DNA from: CATOSP01 sp034422355
GTDB taxonomy: Bacteria > Chloroflexota > Dehalococcoidia > Lucifugimonadales > UBA3495
Assembly (NCBI GenBank): GCA_034422355.1
Contig: DAOUJS010000152.1
Span: forward strand, 47,340-111,339
DNA: 64,000 bases
Direction: 5' to 3'
Made by a program: the position numbers and the translations under genes. Positions within the stretch are counted from its first letter, which is position 1. Every line of letters starts with the position of its first letter. Positions 51,838 through 61,272 of the stretch are shown here, piece after piece. The notes under the pieces were generated by a model that saw only the letters and a list, made by a program, of their open reading frames with translations, made no database searches and was not told the origin of the DNA.

Positions 51838-52698
51838 CTACCTGCCGAAGTTCCGGGCGATGATTTGACCTTCCAGCACCATCCCCTCTGTGATTGCCTC
51901 CCTGGACTCCTCGGCATCTGTGGTCAGCATCACCTTGTCAAAAGCAAAGATAGGTTCTTGGGGTATGTGCAGGGCCACGTTTCCGCGGCCAGCGGAATCG
52001 ACCTTGACCTGACCCACCCAAATGGGCTTCTGGTTCTGCCGCGCCAGCATTACCTGGTAGCTCATCGGCTCGGGCAGCGTCCGCAACCCGGCCACCATGA
52101 GCACGGCGCTGCGCCCGTCTTCATCCATGAGGAGGATACCTTCGGAGGTCCCCTTCCTGCCCGGAGGTTCCAACACCAGTGGAAGGCTCGGTGAATCCAA
52201 CAGCCAGTAGCTGGCGAAATCCCTCAACTCATTTAGCGACTGGACGACCTGGGCCTCGTTGCCAGCCAGCTTCTCAAGCCGGGTTCCTGGCGTATTCTGT
52301 TCCTGAAGTTCATCCACCTGGTAATTGAGAAGGAAGGTAGCTATGAGGTTCGCAGCTATGAGCCCGACGAACACTACGATTGCCACGGGCGCTAACGCTC
52401 TTCTCAGAAAGTATGAGCGTCCTGAGCGCATGGTCTGTTCCTGCCGGAACATGGCGGTAGGAGCTGTGTCGGGTATGGCGTCCATCAGCCGGTCGAGGAC
52501 CGAGGCGTGTGGAGTAATTTGGTCTATGGAACCTCCCAGGGAGGCAGTGACCCTTTCCATGCGGGCCACCGCGAACCGGCACCTGGAACAGGTATCCAAG
52601 TGACCGTCAACTTCGTCAGCCTCCGATTCGTCCAGGACACCGAGAGCATAGGCCTCCAGAAGCTCTTCGGGGTGCGATAATCTATATGGGTCCATCAT
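51838..52698 (-). CDS. Anti-sigma factor with zinc-finger N-terminus (RskA-type)
   Basis: 286 residues. The N-terminal HLDTCSRCRFAVARM carries the His-x3-Cys-x2-Cys zinc anti-sigma motif (ZAS), one membrane helix is at about 103-125 (LAPVAIVVFVGLIAANLIAT), and the outer part is the anti-sigma-K RskA domain (LRTLPEPMSYQVMLARQNQK, then PIWVGQV). It holds the ECF sigma factor at the membrane until a signal triggers proteolysis. Its start overlaps the end of the sigma gene by 17 bases. Confidence 0.92.
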   Translation of the reverse strand: MMDPYRLSHPEELLEAYALGVLDESEADEVDGHLDTCSRCRFAVARMERVTASLGGSIDQITPHASVLDRLMDAIPDTAPTAMFRQEQTMRSGRSYFLRRALAPVAIVVFVGLIAANLIATFLLNYQVDELQEQNTPGTRLEKLAGNEAQVVQSLNELRDFASYWLLDSPSLPLVLEPPGRKGTSEGILLMDEDGRSAVLMVAGLRTLPEPMSYQVMLARQNQKPIWVGQVKVDSAGRGNVALHIPQEPIFAFDKVMLTTDAEESREAITEGMVLEGQIIARNFGR

Positions 52699-53266
52699 CG
52701 ATTTCGCCTTCCAACGCAGCTCGCAGCTTCTTCATAGCCAGACGCACCCTGGTCTTCACGGTGCCCAGGGGCTGATTGAGGATCTTGGCCATTTCCGACT
52801 GGGAATACCCCTCGAAGTAGGCCAGCATGATGACCTCCCGCTGCTCCGGGGGGAGGGTGTTGAGCGCCTCCAGAATGTACTCCCGCTCAATCCTGCGCTC
52901 CACCTCCTCTTCGGTTGAAATCCGGGATGATGGGAGCGTTTCGAGCCTGTCGTATGCCCCCGGGTCGGTAACGTTCTGGGTGCGGCGCCGGGACCGGATC
53001 ACATCCACGATCCTGTGATGCGCGACGCTCATGATCCAGGACTTGGGTTCGCCGCGTTCGGCCTTATAGCTGGAAGCCTTGCTCCAGATGTTCAGAAATA
53101 TGTCCTGCGTCACCTCTTCAGCCAGAGCTTCCTGCTTCAGCATGAACATCGCCAAGGAGTAGACTGAGGAGGAATACCTGGTGTACAGCGCCTCCAGAGC
53201 CTCCTTCTCTGCCATCGCCACACGGTACATAAGCTGGTGATCGCCCAGTTCCTGGTAATCAATCAC
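52682..53266 (-). CDS. ECF RNA polymerase sigma factor (SigK-like)
   Basis: 194 residues from GTG at 53266 with an AAGGTGAGACAGG site. Region 2 (YSLAMFMLKQEALAEEVTQD, then IFLNIWSKASSYK) and region 4 (LPPEQREVIMLAYFEGYSQS, then EMAKILNQPLGTVKTRVRLA) are clear and give the standard ECF layout. Coupled to the RskA-type anti-sigma gene behind it. The 215 bases upstream (53267-53481) may hold an autoregulated promoter, but I cannot point to it. Confidence 0.94.
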   Translation of the reverse strand: MIDYQELGDHQLMYRVAMAEKEALEALYTRYSSSVYSLAMFMLKQEALAEEVTQDIFLNIWSKASSYKAERGEPKSWIMSVAHHRIVDVIRSRRRTQNVTDPGAYDRLETLPSSRISTEEEVERRIEREYILEALNTLPPEQREVIMLAYFEGYSQSEMAKILNQPLGTVKTRVRLAMKKLRAALEGEIDDGPI

Positions 53267-53481
53267 CCTGTCTCACCTTGCCGTGGGGCAACGATTGTGA
53301 TGTTGGAGATACGCAGGTGCAACCATGATGGATTCTCGATTCAGCCCATGCGTAGGATATTCGTGAGGGCATGCCCGCGTTCGACAATGCCGTCCACCGG
53401 CCCGTCACGGGCGCCACCGGATTATCGTTGGGCATGATACCATAATGAATATCATCGAATCGAGGGTTGGCCCCTCGCGCC

Positions 53482-54864
53482 TTAGACAACCAGGCTGTCG
53501 AACAGCGCCTCCAGGTCACCCTGTTCATCCAGTCCCCAGGCCAACTCAAGGACCCGGCCCGCCTTCTGGTCGCTCAGTATTCCCCTGGTAAGCCCGCGGA
53601 ATTTCTCCTCGACCTCAGAGTCGCTCATCGGATTTAATCTGTGGCCCTTCGGATTCCGTGTCGAGGCCGACGCCTTGCTGCCGGACTTCCGGGTGACCTC
53701 TATCCGGCAGTTGTACTCTTCCGGATACCTGGAACTGAATTCAGGGTCTTCCTCCAGGGTCATAATGGACATCAAGCGGCGCAGTCCCGAGTCCCGCAGT
53801 TTGTCATCGCTGAACGTGGCGGCGGTTACCTCACCGTCAAGGAGGGCGGCGGCTACCAGGTAAGGGATGCTGTGATCGGCTGTCTCCCGGGTCTTGGGGT
53901 CCCACTTCTCCGGCTCGATGGCCGGGGTGCTTACACCGCCCGCATAGGTAAACACCCGGATAGACTCGATTTCCGCGGCGGATACCTGCGGATGGAGTCC
54001 CACCGCCAGACCGGCAGGAGCCTGGGTGTGAATCTGAGACGGGTAGGACTTGAAGGTAGTGTTCATTATTCGGAACCGCGATTCTTCATCGCCCCGGCCG
54101 CCGTTGGACCCCTTGGGGAAGGAGGTTATCTGTACCGGCCTGCCAACGCCCTGCTCCCACAGGCCGCGGCGGCCCTCGAAGGGTTCCCCAGGACCGGTCA
54201 TGCCCAACTCAGCCAGTTGAGCGGCGAAGATTCCCGCCCTGGTGGCGCTGGCAGTGGCGCAGCCCTTCCACATCGAAAGCTCCCCCGTCCGTGTCACGCC
54301 CAGGGGCAGATTGGGAGTAACGGCAAGGGAGATAGCCTGCCCCATCCGCGCCCGGTCCAGTCCCAGGGTTTTGCCCGCGGCGCAGGTGGCCCCGATGATG
54401 CTGAACATCCCCTGGTCCCAGCCAAGCCCGGTGGTAAGGACCTGGTCGCTCAACCGGCCGAACACCTCATAGGCCAGCACTATGGCCGTGATTAGGCTCC
54501 TTCCGTCGCTGCCGGTTGGCCCGGCCACCGCCAGGGCTGCCGCGATCATGTCGCTGGGATGGCCGCCACCCGGCGAGAAATAAGAATCATTGCAGTCCAG
54601 GTAACGGATCATAACGCCGTTGGCGAACCCGGCCATATCCGGGGACGAGTACTGGCCAGTCCCGATTATGCGCGACGGCGTGGAACTGGTCACTGTACTG
54701 GCCAGCTGCCGGGCCACCGTGGCCGGTTCGGATGGGTATCCTCCTACGGCACAGCCAAGGGTATCCACCACGGTGCGCTTGACCTGGTGCACCACCTCCG
54801 GCCCAAGGTCCTCGTAGGTCAGGCCACAGGCGTAGGAACTGAGAAGCTCGGTCGTTGCGTCCAT
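53482..54864 (-). CDS. MmgE/PrpD family protein
   Basis: 460 residues from the ATG at 54864 with GGAGGTGATAC before it. MIRYLDCNDSYFSPGGGHPS is the active-site-like segment (family form D-x-D-D ... H-P-S) of the MmgE/PrpD fold, whose members include 2-methylcitrate dehydratase, cis-aconitate decarboxylase and iminodisuccinate epimerase. FGRLSDQ and SYPSQIHTQA are further family marks. No methylcitrate-cycle genes are nearby, so the substrate is open. It follows the LLM gene by 17 bases. Confidence 0.9.
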   Translation of the reverse strand: MDATTELLSSYACGLTYEDLGPEVVHQVKRTVVDTLGCAVGGYPSEPATVARQLASTVTSSTPSRIIGTGQYSSPDMAGFANGVMIRYLDCNDSYFSPGGGHPSDMIAAALAVAGPTGSDGRSLITAIVLAYEVFGRLSDQVLTTGLGWDQGMFSIIGATCAAGKTLGLDRARMGQAISLAVTPNLPLGVTRTGELSMWKGCATASATRAGIFAAQLAELGMTGPGEPFEGRRGLWEQGVGRPVQITSFPKGSNGGRGDEESRFRIMNTTFKSYPSQIHTQAPAGLAVGLHPQVSAAEIESIRVFTYAGGVSTPAIEPEKWDPKTRETADHSIPYLVAAALLDGEVTAATFSDDKLRDSGLRRLMSIMTLEEDPEFSSRYPEEYNCRIEVTRKSGSKASASTRNPKGHRLNPMSDSEVEEKFRGLTRGILSDQKAGRVLELAWGLDEQGDLEALFDSLVV

Positions 54865-54881
54865 GTATCACCTCCGACGGG

Positions 54882-55727
54882 TTACCGAATCACAGCTTCC
54901 GCGATGCGTTCCAATTCCCGCCCCATATCATCTTCGGTATCACAGAACTCTGGCCTTATCACGACGCGGTTAGCGCCGGCGTCCAGGAAGGACTGCACCA
55001 ATGACCGGTCCGGCTCCTGGCCGTACACCGAGATGTTCAACGAGGCCGGGTCGCGTCCCGCCTCCGCGGCCATCGCGTCCAGTTGCGCCCGGCTGTCCTC
55101 GACCTGGGCCGGGGTCACACGGTTGGGCAGCCAGCCGTCGGCATGGGCCACGACGCGACGCAGCACGTTGCGGGCCAGACCGCCGATGAGAATCGGGGGG
55201 TGCGGCTTCTGTACCGGTTTGGGGTAGGACTTGACCGGCGGGAAGTCGAAGTACCGCCCGTGATACTCCGCCTCTTCCTTGGTCCACAGCTCCTTCATCA
55301 CCTCCAGGGATTCCCTGGTCTGGGTCCAGCGGTGGTCGAAATCGCCGCCCATGATCTCCGTCTCTTCCCGCAGCCAGCCGGTTCCGATGCCCAAAACGAA
55401 CCTTCCGCCGCTGTACCGGTCCAGCGCAGAAATCTCCTTGGCCAGCAGCAAGGGGTTGCGTTCCGGTATCAGGGTGATGCCGGTGCAGAGCTTGATGGTT
55501 GAAGTGACAGCCGACGCTCTGGCCAGGGCGATGTAGGGGTCGGTGAAGTGGGAGTAGCTCTCGGGGATCTCCCCGCCGGTGGAGGGGAAGGGACTGGCGC
55601 TGGTCACAGGCACAATGGGATGTTCGGCATACCAGATCGACTCGAACCCCAGCTCCTCAGCCTTGCGTGCCATATACGCCGAATCAAGCGTATATGCAGG
55701 TAGCGGTATGGAAGTTCCTATGGACAT
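54882..55727 (-). CDS. LLM-class F420-dependent oxidoreductase
   Basis: 281 residues, luciferase-like TIM barrel. ARKAEELGFESIWYAEHP, then IKLCTGITLIPERNPLLLAK, ALDRYSGGRFVLGIGTGWLR and PPILIGGLARNVLRRVVAHA form the F420/FMN-binding pattern of the TIGR03619-like group. It probably oxidises or reduces an organic substrate with F420. Expansion of such enzymes is known in SAR202-type Chloroflexota. Pairs with the PrpD gene behind it. Confidence 0.9.
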   Translation of the reverse strand: MSIGTSIPLPAYTLDSAYMARKAEELGFESIWYAEHPIVPVTSASPFPSTGGEIPESYSHFTDPYIALARASAVTSTIKLCTGITLIPERNPLLLAKEISALDRYSGGRFVLGIGTGWLREETEIMGGDFDHRWTQTRESLEVMKELWTKEEAEYHGRYFDFPPVKSYPKPVQKPHPPILIGGLARNVLRRVVAHADGWLPNRVTPAQVEDSRAQLDAMAAEAGRDPASLNISVYGQEPDRSLVQSFLDAGANRVVIRPEFCDTEDDMGRELERIAEAVIR

Positions 55728-55772
55728 GGATGACCTCCTAAGGAATGTCTGAACGGGGAGAACCAGCCGGTT

Positions 55773-56702
55773 TCATTTTCCAATGAACATGCGGTAGCTT
55801 TCGGCGTAATCATCTACCACATCAGGGCGCAATCGTCTTAATGATGGTGCCTTGGCCAATCTCCTGAAATTGTCGTATGGGATGTACGTACAGATTTGAG
55901 GCAAAGGACCGCTCTGTAGTCGTCGAAATACTGGTCTAGAAATCTCCCTAAAGACCTGAGCACGCCGGTGAACCGGAGCTACGATGTGTAGTTTGATGTT
56001 GATGTTGGGCTGCAACGCCAGCAGGTCGGCCATGCGAAGAATGCCAGAGTAGATTGCCGTAGTGTGCTCAACTTCAAAAGCCCGTTCAATGAAATTTCCA
56101 TTGATCCAGATAACGTCAATCTGTTCGATTGTCCCCAATGTTTCATCGTCGTAATTGAACGGTAAGGTTTCCAGGTACACCAAATCCCCTCCCTTGCTGG
56201 AAGCGGTTACACGGGCGCGGTCACGAGTTGGCACCCATACGTTCATACCCATGATTCTTCCGACTTGGGCAACGAGTGCCTGGATTTCTATTGACTCACG
56301 CGGCCGATACTCTTCATCTTCCGAAGCGTCGTTAGTTTCCTCAATGTCGTCAAGCTCTTCTTGGGGATTAGTATTCGTCTGTCTCAGCCCTTGTGTATAG
56401 GAATGGTAGACTTCTATCGCATCAACCTCTTTATTCTCTTGGCCTTTGGGGGTCAACACCCATGTACCACGCCTGGGATTGTCAATAGAGCCATATGATT
56501 TCAGGCGCGTCAACGCTTGAGTCAGCCGAGTGTTCAATCGAGTTTCCGTGCCGGACTCCCTAAGCTCGGATACAACCTCAGGCGGCAGTCCCAGATCTCG
56601 GATTACTTCTTCTGAGATTGCTTCCTTTGATGCGATTCCATCAAAGGTATGTATAGCCCTTAATATGGGGTTCACCAGTTCGTTAACGCTAGGTACTGGC
56701 AC
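55773..56702 (-). CDS. Mrr_N winged-helix protein with nuclease-like C-terminal domain
   Basis: About 309 residues from GTG at 56702; GGAG seven bases upstream decides it, although an ATG at 56738 is in frame. Residues 1-100 match the Mrr N-terminal winged helix (VPVPSVNELVNPILRAIHTF; TRLTQALTRLKSYGSIDNPR, then RGTWVLTPKG). An acidic linker follows, then a C-terminal domain with IEQIDVIWING and RAFEVEHTTAIYSGILRMAD, where D and E-x-E could form a PD-(D/E)xK-like site. It is noticeably more AT-rich than its neighbours and lies 128 bases behind the NB-ARC/TPR gene on the same strand. A DNA-targeting defence role is inferred. Confidence 0.65.
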   Translation of the reverse strand: MPVPSVNELVNPILRAIHTFDGIASKEAISEEVIRDLGLPPEVVSELRESGTETRLNTRLTQALTRLKSYGSIDNPRRGTWVLTPKGQENKEVDAIEVYHSYTQGLRQTNTNPQEELDDIEETNDASEDEEYRPRESIEIQALVAQVGRIMGMNVWVPTRDRARVTASSKGGDLVYLETLPFNYDDETLGTIEQIDVIWINGNFIERAFEVEHTTAIYSGILRMADLLALQPNINIKLHIVAPVHRRAQVFREISRPVFRRLQSGPLPQICTYIPYDNFRRLAKAPSLRRLRPDVVDDYAESYRMFIGK

Positions 56703-56830
56703 GGTCCAACTCCGCAAAATCACATTAACCAAACGCAATTATCGCAGGTGTAGAGAGGCTAAGGGTAAATCAGGGCTATGCTGCCGCACTTCCTGTCCTG
56801 GTTTATGCGGCAACCTTTCGCCTCCCGCCG

Positions 56831-59800
56831 CTAAAGAATCGGCAGCCCGTCAGCGTCCAGGTCCTCGGGAGGGTCGCCGCCGGTGAAGCCGCGCCACCAG
56901 GTCGTGAACTCCTCCTCGCCGTACTTATCGCGCAGGCCGCCCAGGTGTGCCTTTACCTGGGGAAGGACCGGCAGGTTGTGGTTCACCGCCAGTTGGAACG
57001 TCCGGGCAGCCCACTCGAGCGCACCGGGCAGGTCGCTGCGGTCTTCGGCCAGCTTGCCCAACTGGCCGTAGGTCCTGGCGACGCGGTCCAGGGACCCAAC
57101 CTCCTCGAAGGCTTCCAGGGCGCGCTGGTACCACTCTTCGGCCCTGTCGTACTGCTGGTACTCGTGGAGCAGTAGTCCCAGGTGACGGCACTCGTCGCCC
57201 GCGCCGCGGCGGTCCCCAAGCTGCTCGCGTTTCTCCAGGGCCAGCTCAAACCACTCCTCAGCGTCTTCGTAGAACATGCCCCTGGCCTGGCACAGAAGCC
57301 CCAGGTGGTGGAACTCAATCGCCATCTGGTTGTGCATACCGAGACGGTCGCACAGGTGGAGCGCCTGCTGGTACCAGCTCTCGGCCTGCTCGAACAGGTA
57401 TCGGGCATGGTAGACAGTCCCCAACTCGTGGAAGACAAACACCACGTTCTCTTCATCGCGGTTTTCTTCCAGGATGGCCCGGGCCTGCTGGTACCAGCTT
57501 TCCGCCTCTTCGTATTCAAACTTGTACTGCGCTGACAACCCCAAAGCCCGGTAGTCCTTCACCATCTCCTCGGCGTCGCCGATGCGCTGGTGGATAGCCA
57601 GCGCCCTCTGGTACCAGTCCTTGGCCTCGGTGTATCGCCGCTGGTATTGACGGACCTGCCCGACACTGTAGTAGTTGTCGGCCTTGGCCTCGTCTTCCTC
57701 GGTCTCCTCCAGTATGCGCAGGGAGCGATGGAACAACTCTTCCGCCCCCTCCAGATTCCAGCGGTGCAACTCGGCGGCCCCCATCTGGTGATAGACTGCG
57801 GCGGTACGCGGGTCGGTAGCCCCTTCCACGGTCGAGTCGAAGTATTCCAATAACCGCCGGTTCAGGTCTCCGGCATGGTCGAAATCCAGGGTCTCGGTAG
57901 CCTCACTTGCCTCCGTGCCCAGCAAATACAACCAGAGCTCGATGGCGCCCTTGGCATCGGCTTCCTCCGCGCCATGCCCATCCGGAGCGATTACATCCAG
58001 AAGTTGGCGGCGCAGACGCCGAAGCTCCGGGTATCGCTTCTGCATCCGGTAGACCTGGGCCAGCGGTTGGACCAGCACCTGTACGTCTTCCCACTGGCCG
58101 GACTCCAGGGCCAACCCCAAAGCCTGGGTGATGTTGCCTTCCTCGGCCAGCACCGCGGTCGCCCCGGCGTCCTGGTTCTCGTACAGGGTTTCCATAAAGT
58201 AGTCGGCCGTATCGGCATAGACCCGGACGAACTCTTCCTCCAGTTGGCGGATAACTTGTCCAGATGCCTGGCTCCCCAGCTTCCTGCCGTAGAACCAAGG
58301 CAGGGCCGGGTGTATCTGGTAGACGCTGGGGGTCACCGGGTCCAGGAACCCCGAAGCCAGGCCCGACCGCAGCAACGTCCGGCACGCGCCCCAACCCAAT
58401 TCCTCTCCCATCGCCGTGCGGTACGCCCGTTCCTGGGTAATGTGGGTCAGAACATCCATCATAATCCGGTTTTGGAACAGGGACAGGAAGGGCAGATGCA
58501 CCCGGCTCCGGCGAGACATGCGTGAGAAGGAGTATTCCATCACGGCAGTCAGGAAGGAATCGCGCCCATCCTCAAGCGAGCTTCCGGTAACCGCATCCAT
58601 TCCTGAGCGCAATTCGGTCAGCATCACCGACGCTGGGACTTCCTTGAGCATAGGAATGGCGATGCGCATCGCCAATGGGTGCCCCTCGACCAGGTCCAAC
58701 ATCCGGAGATAGTCCGCGCCTAGATGCGCCTCGGCGCGCTCGGGAGTCACGGATTCGTGCAGGCCGGACTTGTCCTGGAGCTCCCAGGCAAGCTCCAGCC
58801 GGTCATAAGCGCTCAGCCCTCTTAACGGATAGGTCGCGTAGGGTGCGGACAGCCAACTCTCTGCCGGTTTACGACTGACCAGCAAGACTGAGCTGCTCCC
58901 ACCCTGGGAGATTTCAGTAACGAACGCGCTCAGGGCCTCCCGCTCCGACGGCTCCAGCAGCGCATTGGCATCCTGCTCCGGGAAACCGGCAATGCTCTCC
59001 ACACTATCCCAGATGAGCAGCGATGAGTGCTCCCACAGGTATTCCAATACCCATTCCCGCTGCTGCTGCCGGTTCATATCGGCGAAGGGAAGCCCTATGA
59101 TGGTGGACCCTATCTCATGCACCACCCTCTCCAAGCCCGCTCCAACCCCGAAGGTGGTGTAGAAGACTCCGCCCGGACGCTCCCCGGTATTCTGTGCCCA
59201 ACGGGCAAACCCCAGGGCCAGCTCGGTCTTGCCTACACCGGTGTTCCCGGTCAGCAGCGCCACCCGGTTGTCACGCAACAGGCGCTCCAACCGTGCGATT
59301 TCCGCCTGCCTTCCCAGCAGACCATAGGGACCCCCTTGGGGGATGGTATCCTCCCGCTGGGCCTCGGGCTGGAGATTCGGAGGCGCAAGGGGGTCGGGAC
59401 TCTCGACCTCGATAGCCACCGGAGTGTATTCGGCAGACTGGTATACCGAGGGAAGTATCCAATCCCAATAAACGACACTTCCGGCAGACGACATGCGCTG
59501 GGGTTGGCCCATGAGGACGTTCCGTGCTGCCGCCGTTGCCAGCGTGGCGTCCTTCCCTTGGACCGATTCCCTGACGAAGTTGCTGACGAATATATCCCGG
59601 CCCGCAGGAGGGAGGGCATGGGGAACCACAACCACTTGAGGGACTCCAACCCCGGTTAGCTGGACGCCAAAAGTGGACCATGCCGCAGCCGCCCCCGATG
59701 TGTTCACGCCGGCCGCGTTGATCAGGACAACCGGGACGTTGGCCCGGACCAAAATCTCGCCCAATTGGCTGGCAGGCGCGGGTTGACTGCCGCCATCCGG

Positions 59801-60550
59801 TCTCTCAAGCAATACCCCGCCAGACTCGTCGCAGACTACAGCGTCCAGATGCACCAGGTGGTAATGGCCCCGGCGTTCATCCAGATGCTCCATCAAGGCG
59901 TCCAACGAGGCAGGGCGCAGGTAACTGAGTTCAACTTCAACGTCCAGGGACTCCAGAGCCTTCAGGGCTTCCCTGGACATGGCGCCCGGGTTCTCAGGAG
60001 CGTCGTTCGTTACCTCGTTGGACTGTGGCGCTCCTCCCGCAGCCAGCGTCGGCGCGACCAGCAGCACATTGAATTGGCTATTGGAAAGCTCCGCTTCAAA
60101 CGCGGCTATAGGCCCCTGGGATGCTCGCCTGACCACCGAAGCCATCCTTGAGGTCACATAACCCGCTTCCGGATCGTTCATCAGTTCCCAGGGCAGGGCC
60201 AGGAATTCGGGCTGCTCCGAGACTATGGCAAGCTGCCAGTCCGATAGACCCTCGGAGTCGGCCCGGGAGAACGCAGCTTCAGCCTCGGGGCTGCCGCGAA
60301 AGACCACCTCGAACAGTAGCCGCCCCAGGTTGCGCAGCCCTTCTTCCACCGCAGCCGCCCTGGATTTGGATGGGCCGAACGGGTCTTGCAGGAATCTCCT
60401 GAAATACCAGCCGATTTCGGCTTGGCCCGCATCGTCCAAAGGCATCTGGAAGGCTGCCGGCGGGGCTGTCCCCTGTGAATCCCCGTCAGTCCACGCCAGT
60501 TGGACTTGGCCGGTGTCGGGCAGGTCTACTATCTCCAGTGACTTGGCCAC
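56831..60550 (-). CDS. STAND protein: inactive-looking CHAT domain, NB-ARC ATPase, TPR repeats
   Basis: 1239 residues from GTG at 60550 (AGGAGG six bases upstream). Residues 100-370 follow the CHAT caspase-like layout (LPWELM 119-124, YHLVHLD 230-236, INAAGVNTSG 277-286, and a late GKDATLATAAARNVLMG). The catalytic His-Gly and Cys positions are Asp-Ala and Ala, so proteolysis is unlikely. NB-ARC follows: Walker A GNTGVGKT 435-442, Walker B LLIWD 511-515, GHPLA 623-627. About seven TPRs fill 900-1190 (for example AKDWYQRALAIHQR, AESWYQQARAILEE). STAND NTPases oligomerise on ligand binding. Confidence 0.82.
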   Translation of the reverse strand: MAKSLEIVDLPDTGQVQLAWTDGDSQGTAPPAAFQMPLDDAGQAEIGWYFRRFLQDPFGPSKSRAAAVEEGLRNLGRLLFEVVFRGSPEAEAAFSRADSEGLSDWQLAIVSEQPEFLALPWELMNDPEAGYVTSRMASVVRRASQGPIAAFEAELSNSQFNVLLVAPTLAAGGAPQSNEVTNDAPENPGAMSREALKALESLDVEVELSYLRPASLDALMEHLDERRGHYHLVHLDAVVCDESGGVLLERPDGGSQPAPASQLGEILVRANVPVVLINAAGVNTSGAAAAWSTFGVQLTGVGVPQVVVVPHALPPAGRDIFVSNFVRESVQGKDATLATAAARNVLMGQPQRMSSAGSVVYWDWILPSVYQSAEYTPVAIEVESPDPLAPPNLQPEAQREDTIPQGGPYGLLGRQAEIARLERLLRDNRVALLTGNTGVGKTELALGFARWAQNTGERPGGVFYTTFGVGAGLERVVHEIGSTIIGLPFADMNRQQQREWVLEYLWEHSSLLIWDSVESIAGFPEQDANALLEPSEREALSAFVTEISQGGSSSVLLVSRKPAESWLSAPYATYPLRGLSAYDRLELAWELQDKSGLHESVTPERAEAHLGADYLRMLDLVEGHPLAMRIAIPMLKEVPASVMLTELRSGMDAVTGSSLEDGRDSFLTAVMEYSFSRMSRRSRVHLPFLSLFQNRIMMDVLTHITQERAYRTAMGEELGWGACRTLLRSGLASGFLDPVTPSVYQIHPALPWFYGRKLGSQASGQVIRQLEEEFVRVYADTADYFMETLYENQDAGATAVLAEEGNITQALGLALESGQWEDVQVLVQPLAQVYRMQKRYPELRRLRRQLLDVIAPDGHGAEEADAKGAIELWLYLLGTEASEATETLDFDHAGDLNRRLLEYFDSTVEGATDPRTAAVYHQMGAAELHRWNLEGAEELFHRSLRILEETEEDEAKADNYYSVGQVRQYQRRYTEAKDWYQRALAIHQRIGDAEEMVKDYRALGLSAQYKFEYEEAESWYQQARAILEENRDEENVVFVFHELGTVYHARYLFEQAESWYQQALHLCDRLGMHNQMAIEFHHLGLLCQARGMFYEDAEEWFELALEKREQLGDRRGAGDECRHLGLLLHEYQQYDRAEEWYQRALEAFEEVGSLDRVARTYGQLGKLAEDRSDLPGALEWAARTFQLAVNHNLPVLPQVKAHLGGLRDKYGEEEFTTWWRGFTGGDPPEDLDADGLPIL

Positions 60551-60659
60551 CGCTGCCTCCTGGGCCGCTGCCCGGACTTGTTGTAAGCCCCTCTGCCCTG
60601 GGATAAAATCAGCCCACGCCTTGCCCTCGGAGCTGCCGTCGTAGTCCGGGTGAGCGCAT

Positions 60660-60720
60660 CAATATACATAGCTCGATGGTGCCTGCGAACCGACGTTAAT
60701 AGTATCATCGGGTACGATAC
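60660..60720 (-). promoter_or_regulatory. Possible promoter/operator of the STAND gene
   Basis: In the 286-base divergent gap, GTATC (60702-60706) and GATAC (60716-60720) form a short inverted repeat, and an AT-rich TATGTATATT box reads on the minus strand at 60670-60661. Weak evidence; nothing else recognisable lies in 60551-60836. Confidence 0.25.
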
Positions 60721-60836
60721 CAGTCCAATACGCGCGGGTTGCCACGCCATACCGTGGCTGCCTTTACATCAGGCCCGGGACTTCCCCACCATGAGAAGTT
60801 CGGGTCTGGCGAATCAAGGGCGGAGGGGAAAAGTCA

Positions 60837-61256
60837 ATGATTAGTCTGACCGACGAGATGGCGGAACTTTTGGACTCCGCCCTGGCTGACGGATATTCGT
60901 GCGTCGTGGGTACGGCGTCAAAGGACGGCTACCCCCAGATCAGTCCCAAGGGCAGCGTGATGGTCTACGACTCCGAGACCTTGGCCTATTGGGAGCGGGC
61001 CAAGCGGTCGGCCCTGGAAAACGTCGGCGAAAACCCTCATGTGGTCGTCTACTACAGCAACTCCGGGAAGCGGATTCGCTGGCGGTTCCACGGGGACGCC
61101 ACAGTCTACGAGGATGGCCCGGTGCGCGACGCCGTGATGGCCCGGACCGTGCAGGCAGAGTTGGACAGAGACCCCGAGCGTCTCGGCGTCGCCGTTCTGA
61201 TCAGGGTAGACAAAATAACTGAGCTATCGGGCAACGTGCTGCAACAGCGGGACTAA
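60837..61256 (+). CDS. PPOX-fold (pyridoxamine 5'-phosphate oxidase family) protein
   Basis: 139 residues, split-barrel flavin/F420-binding fold: YSCVVGTASKDGYPQISPKG, then SVMVYDSETLAYWERAKRSA and NPHVVVYYSNSGKRIRWRFH. The small size and sequence suit the F420/FMN general-stress or pyridoxamine-oxidase-like group rather than PdxH. Divergent from the STAND gene, convergent with Uma2. An AGGGGAAAAG site precedes the ATG. Confidence 0.82.
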   Translation: MISLTDEMAELLDSALADGYSCVVGTASKDGYPQISPKGSVMVYDSETLAYWERAKRSALENVGENPHVVVYYSNSGKRIRWRFHGDATVYEDGPVRDAVMARTVQAELDRDPERLGVAVLIRVDKITELSGNVLQQRD

Positions 61257-61272
61257 CCCTGGTGTCGTGGTC

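Noticed and set aside
57100..57780. Regularly spaced similar DNA segments that look like a repeat array
   Set aside because: They are codons of the TPR consensus (W-Y-Q-x-A) inside the STAND gene; spacing is about 34-42 residues, with no constant spacers. Not CRISPR.
56831..60550. Active caspase-like CHAT protease
   Set aside because: The two catalytic positions are Asp-Ala and Ala by my reading, so I call the domain CHAT-like and probably inactive.
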